From positions 349-27,157 of the forward strand of contig NZ_QUIV01000027.1 in the NCBI RefSeq assembly GCF_003480315.1: 26,809 nucleotides of DNA, in the 5' to 3' direction. Below, in pieces: positions 16,203 to 23,087 of the stretch. Origin of the DNA: Clostridium sp. AM33-3. GTDB taxonomy: Bacteria; Bacillota; Clostridia; Lachnospirales; Lachnospiraceae. The notes beneath the pieces were generated by a model. It was not told where the DNA came from. It saw only the letters and a program-made list of their open reading frames with translations, and searched no databases. Made by a program: the position numbers and the translations under genes. Numbering within the stretch: position 1 is the first letter of the stretch; every line of letters begins with the position of its first letter.

Positions 16203-17516
16203 TTGAAGCGAACAATCAGCTTTATGACAGGAAAAGGCTCTGTCAACCATAACAGCAGAAAATTTCATGCAAAGAATACTGACCCGGAAAGAAGCTGTCT
16301 GAACGTGGAATACTGCAACGAAAATATTAAGGATGTATATCACGAATTGTTTGATGAAGCACTCGCCCGGTACAATGAGAAGCAGACTAGAAGTGACCGC
16401 CGGATTGATGATTATTATGGGAAAATCTGTTCCGGCAAGCAGGAAAAACCATTCCATGAGATTATCCTGCAAATCGGGGATAAGGACAACATGGGAGCGA
16501 AAACGGAGAACGGACAGCTTGCGGTAAAAGTGTTGGATAAATATATGCAGGACTTTCAGCAACGAAATCCTACGTTGAGGGTGTTCAGTGCCTATCTTCA
16601 TATGGACGAAGCAACGCCCCACTTGCATATAGATTTTGTACCGTATACGACAGGAAGCAAGCGGGGACTTGATACAAGAGTTTCTTTGAAACAGGCGTTA
16701 TCTGCTCTCGGATTTAAAGGCGGCGCAAGACGGGAAACGGAATTAAATCAGTGGGTGGCTTATGAGAAAGAACAGCTTGCCGCTGTCATGCTGGAACATG
16801 GGATTGAGTGGGAGAAGAAAGGCACACATGAAAAGCATTTATCTGTCTTGGATTTTGAAAAAAAGGAGCGGGCAAAGGAAGTTGCAGAACTGGAAACGAA
16901 AAAAGCGGAATTGCAGGAAGAAAACGCTACTTTTCAAGAAATCAACGAAGATTTGCATGAACAGTTGTTACAGGTTGATGATGAGATTCGTTCCTTACAG
17001 GAAGATTTGCAGGAGTCCCGGCAGGAAGCAGAGAAAGCACAGAAACAGGCGGACAAATATCAGAAGCGCATGAATGAACTTGCTCCTATGGTAAAGAACA
17101 TGGAAAAGCTGGCGGCAGACTTTTCCGCAGATCCGGAGCAGACGCTTCCAGAAGCGGCGGTTATGGAATCTGCAAAGTCGTATCGGGAAAAGAAAGCAAA
17201 ACCGCTGGTAAAGAAAATTGTACAAGTTATGCGCTCCGTTTATTCGGCATATCTGGATATTTCAAATAAGTTTACAAAGCTGCAAGCGGCGTATAACAGG
17301 GAACGGAGCGGAAACGAGCGACTGACAAACAGGCTGGAAGAAGTTTTGGAGGAAAACCGGGAATTGAGGATAGTGGTGGAAGATTTTGGGCGTATAAAAG
17401 CTGTGGTCGGCTCTGAACAGGTTAATGCTGTGATTGACCGGGTAAAGCAGCAGGAACAGATAGAAGCCGAGCAGAAACGGGCTGCAAGGAGAAAACATAA
17501 TCGGGAAGCCCGCTGA
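16203..17516 (+). CDS. mobV: MobV-family (Mob/Pre) relaxase, element B
   Basis: A 437-aa relaxase starting with TTG 16203 (AAAGGA upstream). KGSVNHNSRKF near the N-terminus and HMDEATPHLHID from residue 133 are the MobV signatures. Residues about 225-320 are a long Glu/Gln/Lys-rich coiled coil (LQEENATFQEINEDLHEQLL), longer than in A, and a second helical section ends in a basic tail. Its first 228 residues differ from the element C relaxase at only about nine positions, far closer than to A, although the upstream helicase is A-like. Confidence 0.93.
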   Translation: MKRTISFMTGKGSVNHNSRKFHAKNTDPERSCLNVEYCNENIKDVYHELFDEALARYNEKQTRSDRRIDDYYGKICSGKQEKPFHEIILQIGDKDNMGAKTENGQLAVKVLDKYMQDFQQRNPTLRVFSAYLHMDEATPHLHIDFVPYTTGSKRGLDTRVSLKQALSALGFKGGARRETELNQWVAYEKEQLAAVMLEHGIEWEKKGTHEKHLSVLDFEKKERAKEVAELETKKAELQEENATFQEINEDLHEQLLQVDDEIRSLQEDLQESRQEAEKAQKQADKYQKRMNELAPMVKNMEKLAADFSADPEQTLPEAAVMESAKSYREKKAKPLVKKIVQVMRSVYSAYLDISNKFTKLQAAYNRERSGNERLTNRLEEVLEENRELRIVVEDFGRIKAVVGSEQVNAVIDRVKQQEQIEAEQKRAARRKHNREAR

Positions 17517-17558
17517 CAGGCGGAGGGCTGCTTAAAGACCTCTTAGCTGCATGAAGCG

Positions 17559-17623
17559 AATCCCCGCCAGTTAGTCAAGAGTGGCGTAGCCGTTAATTTA
17601 CTCTTGACTGGCTGGTGGGGATT
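17559..17623 (+). terminator. Long hairpin after the element B relaxase gene
   Basis: Arms 17559-17582 and 17600-17623 pair over 24 positions; the three non-Watson-Crick pairs are all G-U in the plus-strand RNA (they would be A-C mismatches on the minus strand). The loop holds GGCGTAGCC. The T-run after it is weak. It probably ends the mobilization operon and separates it from the cargo gene, but a folded RNA or ssDNA role is possible. Confidence 0.6.
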
Positions 17624-17634
17624 TGCTATTTCCA

Positions 17635-17663
17635 TTTACTCTTTCAAACGAAGAAGTTATAAT
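17635..17663 (+). promoter_or_regulatory. Likely promoter of the phosphoesterase cargo gene
   Basis: TTTACT (17635-17640), 17 bp, TATAAT (17658-17663), about 30 bp before the start codon's ribosome site AAGGGAGA. The cargo gene therefore seems to have its own promoter. Confidence 0.6.
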
Positions 17664-17697
17664 TAAAATATAAAGGCTGAAGAAAGGTTAAGGGAGA

Positions 17698-20376
17698 ATG
17701 GATATTACAAAGGAATTAAAAAAGGATGGTATGTTACTAAAAAAGATTCCTAAAAAGGAACAAACGATAGATATTTGCAAAATGGCTATTAGACAGAATC
17801 CTTTAGCTTTACAATTTGTGTCCAGAAAATGTTTGGATTCAAAAATGTGCTTAGCAGCGGTAAAAAAGGATGGACAGGCATTTCGGTATGTTCCTAGTCA
17901 ATTTATTACGAGGAAAATGTGCGAATTGGCAGTTGAGGCAGACCCGGAACTTTTGAATAATGTACCAGAGAATTTTAGGACATTGAGAATTTGTATAAAT
18001 GCTATTAAAAAAGATGTAAGTACTTTATCATATGTATCACGAGAAAAAAGATATGAATTGTTTGACAATAACACAGAAATTGATTTAATTAAAAAGGTTG
18101 TAGAGCATAATTCTAAATGGTTAATGTATATGCCTAACCGCCCAGATGTGAGGGCGTTTTGTATAAGTTGTATGGAAGAAGATTTTTCTGTTGCACAGTA
18201 TATGCCAGAGCAGATAAAAATTGCTGATGATATTCTGAACTATCAAAAAACGAAAGGAAAATTACATTTTATACACAAGTATTATAATTCCGAAGAAGGA
18301 AAATTTTGTGTAAAAATTAAGGTTGTATGTGGACAACATGCCTCAATATTTGATGAAAATGAGATGATAGAAGAATCATATTGTGTTGTGATGGAATTTG
18401 GAGACTTTGACAAGTTTTATAGCTTTTTAGATGGAGATCTTTTTGATGCAGAATTAAGAAATTTTGATTTTAAAGGAATAGATTTAAAGCAATATAATAT
18501 TGATGGTGCTACTATCAATAGTGAAATATTGCAATTACAAGGATTATATGACGGGACATATTTTTCATCTATTAAAAAGATTTTGGAAACAGATTCAGAT
18601 GAATTTATGGGAAGTAATGAGATTATGATACCTAATGAATTTTGTTATCCCAAACCTATAGATGATGATGAACATGAGCGATTTGATATTAGTCATATTC
18701 CGTTTTTTTATATTAGTGACATTCACTTAGCACATCGAGTTTGCAATAAATTTAAGGATAAGGCAACAAAAGAAGAAATACGCTCATATATAAAGTATTT
18801 AGCAAGAAGTATGGTTTCTTCCATTGGAACCAGGCCATATAATAGCTATTTGCTGATTGCAGGAGATACTTCATCTATTTTTGAGTTTGCCGCTATTTTT
18901 TATAACGAACTTATACAGTGGTGGAATCCAAATCAGATAGTGGTTGTGCCTGGTAATCACGAATTATGGGATCCTTGTATTGACATGGAAGATAATATAG
19001 AAATATATAGGAAATTTTTTGATGATTTAGGTATAATATTTTTACAAAATGATTTAATGTGTGTAGAAGATAGGAAAAAATGTGAGATATTCAGTGAAGT
19101 AGAAATATTGAAAATGAGTGAAGAAGAAATAAGGAGCAAGTCTCAATGTTGTTCGGTCATTATTTTGGGTGGAATAGGATTTAGTGGTTTAAATGAAAAA
19201 TTCAATGCCTCAAATATTCGATATGGGAAAAGTTTTGATGAATTATCAAGAGAAGCAGCTTTGAGGAAAGATATACAAGAGGCAATTCGTTTTAATACGA
19301 TATACACCAAAATATTAAAAAGCTTAGACAAAAGCAGAGTTATTGTCCTTACACACGTCAAAAAAGGAGACTGGAATACTGAACCACATAATCCGTATTG
19401 GATATATTTGAATGGGCACAATCACCAAAACTTTTATGAAGTGAGCGATAGAAGAACTATATATGCTGATAACCAAATTGGATATAGAACAAAGAATATT
19501 GGGTTAAAATATTTCTATTGTGATAATAATTATGATATATTTGCTTATTATCAAGACGGAATACATGAAATAACACGGGAGCAGTATATTGATTTTAACA
19601 GAGGGAAATTGGTTTCCATGTCATTTAAAAGGGAAGATGGAACAATTTATATGCTAAAAAGAAATAGTATATATTTATTTTTGATATACTGTGAATACTC
19701 CAAACGTTCAAGAGGAAAATCACTATATCTTATGAATGGTGGAAAGTTGGGGAGATTAGGACGAAATAGGATAGAGGATTTAGCTTATTATTATGATAAC
19801 CTCAAAAAATATGTGGAAAATGTAAATCAACTACTATACAGGTACGTGGGAGATCAACAGAGAATTTCCGAATTTATCAAACATCTTGGCGGTTCTGGAA
19901 AGATACATGGTTGCATTGTTGATGTAGAAAGACCTAATGAATTAGAAGGATTTTCATATTGTCATTTGTTTGTTAATCCGATAGATGGGAAAGTGACACC
20001 ATATTTTGCTTATGATGTAAAATCAAGAATTGTATACAAAGATTTTAAGGCTTTACTGCAAGCACATGATAGTTGCAAGTTAATGGCTAATAATTATTTG
20101 AGGCTTGAAAAAGAATCTGTGCATAATTTACCGACTATTCAGTATTCGGGGCAGATGGAAGAATGGGAAAATGAAGATTCCATGTATGATGAGGGAGGTT
20201 ATCTATATAAAATTTCTCGAATTATAAAAAGTTTACAGTATTGTGCGGAGAAAAATATTGTACGTCTTTGGAATGAAGAATTACTCAATTACGATTTTGT
20301 AAATAGGATTAAACAATCGAACAAAATTGACGAAATTGTAGATGACAGACTAATGATTGATGAAAAGAGTATTTAA
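17698..20376 (+). CDS. Large DUF4116-like / metallophosphoesterase protein, element B cargo
   Basis: An 892-aa soluble protein. Residues about 20-175 are degenerate repeats of the DUF4116 type (MCLAAVKKDGQAFRYVPSQF, then CELAVEADPELLNNVPENF). A calcineurin-like phosphoesterase domain spans about 330-580 with all usual metal-site residues: Asp341/His343 (SDIHLAH), Asp390 (AGDTS), Asn420/His421 (PGNHE), His553 (LTHVKK), His574/His576 (NGHNH). The C-terminal 300 residues are unrecognised and include the block LFVNPIDGKVTPYFAYD. The gene is AT-rich compared with the backbone, with its own promoter, and is alone in the cargo slot where A carries resistance genes. Target (nucleotide, nucleic acid or phosphoprotein) is unknown; a defence or host-control role is inference. 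Confidence 0.85.
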   Translation: MDITKELKKDGMLLKKIPKKEQTIDICKMAIRQNPLALQFVSRKCLDSKMCLAAVKKDGQAFRYVPSQFITRKMCELAVEADPELLNNVPENFRTLRICINAIKKDVSTLSYVSREKRYELFDNNTEIDLIKKVVEHNSKWLMYMPNRPDVRAFCISCMEEDFSVAQYMPEQIKIADDILNYQKTKGKLHFIHKYYNSEEGKFCVKIKVVCGQHASIFDENEMIEESYCVVMEFGDFDKFYSFLDGDLFDAELRNFDFKGIDLKQYNIDGATINSEILQLQGLYDGTYFSSIKKILETDSDEFMGSNEIMIPNEFCYPKPIDDDEHERFDISHIPFFYISDIHLAHRVCNKFKDKATKEEIRSYIKYLARSMVSSIGTRPYNSYLLIAGDTSSIFEFAAIFYNELIQWWNPNQIVVVPGNHELWDPCIDMEDNIEIYRKFFDDLGIIFLQNDLMCVEDRKKCEIFSEVEILKMSEEEIRSKSQCCSVIILGGIGFSGLNEKFNASNIRYGKSFDELSREAALRKDIQEAIRFNTIYTKILKSLDKSRVIVLTHVKKGDWNTEPHNPYWIYLNGHNHQNFYEVSDRRTIYADNQIGYRTKNIGLKYFYCDNNYDIFAYYQDGIHEITREQYIDFNRGKLVSMSFKREDGTIYMLKRNSIYLFLIYCEYSKRSRGKSLYLMNGGKLGRLGRNRIEDLAYYYDNLKKYVENVNQLLYRYVGDQQRISEFIKHLGGSGKIHGCIVDVERPNELEGFSYCHLFVNPIDGKVTPYFAYDVKSRIVYKDFKALLQAHDSCKLMANNYLRLEKESVHNLPTIQYSGQMEEWENEDSMYDEGGYLYKISRIIKSLQYCAEKNIVRLWNEELLNYDFVNRIKQSNKIDEIVDDRLMIDEKSI

Positions 20377-20509
20377 TGGTAATGTTACGTTTTAGACATT
20401 CTGAAATGCTTGTTTTGTAAGGAATTTCAAACGCTGTGGGAGAGGGTGTGATACTTTATGCCTATATCCTCGAAAACGGGCTTCTATTGCGTAACATTTC
20501 AAAAATGTA
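20377..20509. other. Gene-free region after the phosphoesterase gene
   Basis: No gene or clear terminator seen. With 20510-20753 it makes a gap of about 380 bp that holds a promoter-like site, arm repeats, core 3 and a hairpin, listed separately. Confidence 0.6.
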
Positions 20510-20537
20510 TTGTCAATCTGCGAAGATTTGCTATAAT
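20510..20537 (+). promoter_or_regulatory. Promoter-like site pointing out of element B
   Basis: TTGTCA (20510-20515), 16 bp, TATAAT (20532-20537), 8 bp before the right arm repeat and directed at the att core. No gene in the plus orientation follows at once in the present arrangement. Confidence 0.5.
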
Positions 20538-20545
20538 AAAGGCGT

Positions 20546-20563
20546 GGCAACATTTTGGCAACA
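20546..20563 (+). repeat. Element B right arm-type direct repeat
   Basis: GGCAACATTTT then GGCAACA, 11-bp period, starting 120 bp before core 3; it pairs with the left copy at 11780. Confidence 0.72.
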
Positions 20564-20626
20564 GAAAATCAGCAAGCCAGAATAAATGATGTAATCGAAG
20601 TAAAAATCGGTGTGTATTTGCATAAA

Positions 20627-20646
20627 ACTTAAACAAATACAGTTAA
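20627..20646. promoter_or_regulatory. Operator copy beside the right end of element B
   Basis: ACTTAAACAAATACAGTTAA is identical at 19 of 20 positions to the site after the xis-int promoter at 12632, and ends 19 bp before core 3. It probably binds the same protein (XRE repressor or the small HTH protein). Confidence 0.65.
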
Positions 20647-20665
20647 TAACAACGAGGGACACGCC

Positions 20666-20677
20666 GAGTTTGAATAA
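20666..20677 (+). other. att core 3 (element B / element C junction)
   Basis: GAGTTTGAATAA, identical to the guaA end at 2978. The element C arm repeat begins 72 bp later. Confidence 0.8.
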
Positions 20678-20685
20678 TAAACAGG

Positions 20686-20723
20686 GAGCCGGGAAGCCGC
20701 ATAAACAGCGGACTTTCCGGCTC
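20686..20723. terminator. Hairpin at the left end of element C
   Basis: GAGCCGG / CCGGCTC outer stem and GCCGC / GCGG inner stem around ATAAACA. It takes the place of the left-end terminators in A and B but lacks a clear T-run, so termination is uncertain. Confidence 0.5.
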
Positions 20724-20737
20724 TTAGTATGTGTTGT

Positions 20738-20755
20738 GATACCTTTTTGATACCT
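20738..20755 (+). repeat. Element C left arm-type direct repeat
   Basis: GATACCTTTTT then GATACCT, 11-bp period, starting 72 bp after core 3. It touches the stop codon of the nuclease-like gene. The right copy should lie outside the window. Confidence 0.68.
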
Positions 20756-21611
20756 ATTCAGAGAATAGTTGTTCTTCTTTCATAGACTCAATAGAGATAA
20801 ACGATAGATTTTTATGCGAAATTAGGTTGTTTAAATAATCCGTAGTCTCTGAAAAACAATCTTCTTGAGATATAATTAAGATAATAAAACGAAAATTTCT
20901 GTGAGCAGTATTTTCGTATGAAATACCACGCTTTTCAATTTGATTAACTAGTCGGGCAAGTGTAGCCTTTGAAACAGGATTATTCCAGTATTTGATTTCA
21001 TATAATAAATCAATGTTATTATATTTTGAAGATGCAATAATATCATAATCGCAATTACCAACTTTGACATTTTGATGGACATTATACTTGCGTTTGAGTT
21101 TATTCTTCAGATAACTATAGCAGGCATCTTCTATTTCAAAAGCTTTTCTGATTCGAGAGGAAGCTGTTGAATTAGAAGGGGTTATTTGAGAATCAGAGTT
21201 TGAGTTTTCATGGTTCTCAATGTCTTCATTTATGACCTTTTCAGCAATTTCTTGAGCAGACATACTTTGAATATGCAATTCTTTTTCTTCTAAATCCAAT
21301 TTAGTTATTTGATCTAAAGTTTTTTGTATTTGAAGCCATTTTAAACATCCCCAGAAAGTAAAAATTACACCAATAATAATAAACACAATACAAATGATGG
21401 GTAAGTATTTAAATATATTTTGAACGTATTGTATTTTGATACTTAAAAAGTCAGAAGAAATTTCTGATAAATTGTTTGCTTCTTCTTGTGTCATGATAAT
21501 ATCATATGAACCAGAAACTAAATAATGCAAGCAAAATAATGGCGCAACAATTAAAACAATACCAACTGAAACGATAAATTTATAAAAACTGTCGTATTGT
21601 AATTTATCCAT
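20754..21611 (-). CDS. Two-TM protein with PD-(D/E)xK nuclease-like domain, element C
   Basis: A 285-aa protein with two membrane helices (about 9-31 and 67-90), a charged helical stretch (about 92-130), a Ser/Asn-rich linker and a C-terminal restriction-endonuclease-like fold: NCDYDIIASS supplies Asp188/Asp190, and LLYEIKYW supplies Glu205-x-Lys207, a fitting PD-(D/E)xK spacing. ATG 21611 is used: it shares a base with the XRE stop (TAATG) and has GGAG at good distance. Membrane-anchored nucleases of this build occur in phage defence, but the role here is inference. Its end abuts the arm repeat, so it is the last gene before the left end of element C. Confidence 0.75.
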   Translation of the reverse strand: MDKLQYDSFYKFIVSVGIVLIVAPLFCLHYLVSGSYDIIMTQEEANNLSEISSDFLSIKIQYVQNIFKYLPIICIVFIIIGVIFTFWGCLKWLQIQKTLDQITKLDLEEKELHIQSMSAQEIAEKVINEDIENHENSNSDSQITPSNSTASSRIRKAFEIEDACYSYLKNKLKRKYNVHQNVKVGNCDYDIIASSKYNNIDLLYEIKYWNNPVSKATLARLVNQIEKRGISYENTAHRNFRFIILIISQEDCFSETTDYLNNLISHKNLSFISIESMKEEQLFSE

Positions 21612-22180
21612 TATTGAATTCTCCACTGATAACTGTTATTTTTCTTGTCATTTCCCTTTTCATCAACGCTACTGCTGGAAGCAGGCCAGTTGATTTTCCA
21701 TTCAAAATATTCGTCCTCTGAAATTTCTCCGCTTTTTAGCTGTTCTTTCCGCAGACACCATTCACGTAGAAATTCATTTACAAGACCGTAATCAATCCAC
21801 ATAGCGACAGGAGCATGAGCAGGCCATTCGTCACTATCATTATAGCGAACAGACTTATCATCAGAAACGTTGCACTTGCCGGGATTGCGGACAAGCTGAA
21901 ACAGATGAAAGGTATTGCGGTTGTCCTCGTCAAGCCAGAAAAAAGTCTGCATAATGTCCTCAGCGCAGCCGGGGGCTTCTATAATAAAATTGATATAGTT
22001 GACATTCAAAATCCTGGCAATTTCCATGAGAGTATCTTTTTTGGGAACACGATAGCCGGATTCATATTGTGCCACACGAACATCAGCGTTGCGCTCCTCA
22101 TATCCCAGCTTCAATCCTAGTTCTCGTTGTGTTAATCCCCGAAATGTGCGGATTCTCTTAATTCGCTCTCCCAGTATCAT
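21611..22180 (-). CDS. XRE-family regulator of element C
   Basis: A 189-aa protein with an N-terminal HTH (IRTFRGLTQRELGLKLGYEE; DVRVAQYESGYRVPKKDTL) and a C-terminal part only loosely like those of A and B (LKSGEISEDEYFEWKINWP). It starts at ATG 22180 behind AAGGAAAGGA. It sits between the GNAT gene (24 bp upstream) and the nuclease-like gene (one-base overlap), so all three should be one transcript from the promoter at 22744. It presumably controls the divergent promoters. Confidence 0.84.
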   Translation of the reverse strand: MILGERIKRIRTFRGLTQRELGLKLGYEERNADVRVAQYESGYRVPKKDTLMEIARILNVNYINFIIEAPGCAEDIMQTFFWLDEDNRNTFHLFQLVRNPGKCNVSDDKSVRYNDSDEWPAHAPVAMWIDYGLVNEFLREWCLRKEQLKSGEISEDEYFEWKINWPASSSSVDEKGNDKKNNSYQWRIQ

Positions 22181-22204
22181 AATTTTGTGTCCTTTCCTTA
22201 AACT

Positions 22205-22678
22205 TTACAAATTACACACCATAATCCATTCTTCTTCGTTTTCCCGTACAATATCAAAACCGATTTTTCGATACATTTCAGCCGCATAATTAGCCTTTTG
22301 AACAGAAAGTGAAACACGTTTATAACCATGTGTTTTCAACAAAGATAGCATTTCTTTCATCATATCGGTTCCTATCCCCTGTCCCCGGTATTCTTTGTAT
22401 AGAGAGATGGCAAGAGAGGGCGTTTCATCATCAATATGTCCGTAATCGTGTATAATGCGTACCCAGACAGCACCAACGATTTTTTGTTCAACTTCTGCGA
22501 CTAATGCGAAATCAGCTTTTGATGCCCCGAAGCGGTCAACATAAATTTGTAATTCGGGAGAAGCGATAATATTTTTCGGTGGCGGCTTTATACCGTCTGG
22601 AATAAAAATAGCTTCGTATAGAAATTCATTCAATAGAGGATATTCCATTACCATCATTTCTCGTATCGTGTATTCCAT
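22205..22678 (-). CDS. GNAT-family N-acetyltransferase, element C
   Basis: A 157-aa acetyltransferase: acetyl-CoA motif YRGQGIG (97-103), VGAVWVRII beta strands and a C-terminal NYAAEMYRKIGFDIV motif typical of GNAT enzymes. The substrate cannot be read; families like this acetylate small molecules, peptides or antibiotics. First gene of the minus-strand GNAT-XRE-nuclease operon, with promoter TTGCCG-17-TACAAT just upstream. Present only in element C. Confidence 0.85.
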   Translation of the reverse strand: MEYTIREMMVMEYPLLNEFLYEAIFIPDGIKPPPKNIIASPELQIYVDRFGASKADFALVAEVEQKIVGAVWVRIIHDYGHIDDETPSLAISLYKEYRGQGIGTDMMKEMLSLLKTHGYKRVSLSVQKANYAAEMYRKIGFDIVRENEEEWIMVCNL

Positions 22679-22715
22679 AAAGCCCTCCTGTGAAAATAGT
22701 TATCCCGTTTCCTAC

Positions 22716-22860
22716 ATTGTAGCATACCTAAAATAATACGGCAACAAAAACTTATCAGAAATGCTAAATTTAATAAAAAAGATAAACTTAACAAAAAAGC
22801 TATTGACAATAGCAAAAATGTTAAGTATACTAAAAATGCAGAACTTAACAAAAAAGTTAA
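22716..22860. promoter_or_regulatory. Divergent promoters and operators of element C
   Basis: Plus promoter TTGACA (22803-22808), 17 bp, TATACT (22826-22831). Minus promoter TTGCCG (22744-22739), 17 bp, TACAAT (22721-22716). The word TTAACAAAAAA/GTTAA recurs, with the inverted repeat ACTTAACAAAAAAGTTAA (22843-22860) 11 bp after the plus -10 box, matching the layout of A and B. Confidence 0.73.
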
Positions 22861-22883
22861 AAATCCAAAAGGAGGACGTGTAT

Positions 22884-23072
22884 TTGAAAAATGATTTATT
22901 TGTAACAGCCGGAGAAGTGGCGCAGGACTTAGGCATTTCCAAACCATTTGCTTATAAGCTGGTGCGGCAGATGAACGAAGAACTGGAAGCAAAAGGTTTT
23001 ATCACAATCGCCGGACGAGTGAGCAGAAAATACTATGAAGAAAAATTTTATGGCATGGCACAGGCGAATTAG
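22884..23072 (+). CDS. Small HTH protein, putative excisionase, element C
   Basis: A 62-aa protein starting with TTG 22884 (AAAAGGAGG 8 nt upstream); upstream in-frame starts run through the promoter and operator and are rejected. HTH segment AGEVAQDLGISKPFAYKLVRQ and tail GFITIAGRVSRKYY closely match the element A protein. It is 15 bp upstream of the integrase. Role inferred. Confidence 0.75.
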   Translation: MKNDLFVTAGEVAQDLGISKPFAYKLVRQMNEELEAKGFITIAGRVSRKYYEEKFYGMAQAN

Positions 23073-23087
23073 GAAAGGAGTGAGATT

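Larger units (their letters stand above)
11708..20677 (+). mobile_element. Element B: integrative mobilizable element with a phosphoesterase cargo gene
   Basis: About 9.0 kb between cores 2 and 3, with the same backbone order as A. The integrase, MobC-like protein and helicase resemble A, while the small gene, oriT and relaxase are nearly those of C, so it looks mosaic. Cargo is one 892-aa gene. Confidence 0.88.

Noticed and set aside
22761..22883. Longer N-terminus for the element C HTH protein
   Set aside because: It would be encoded by the promoter and operator repeats; the Lys/Leu-rich run is an artefact of AT-rich DNA, and the sister proteins start at the later site.
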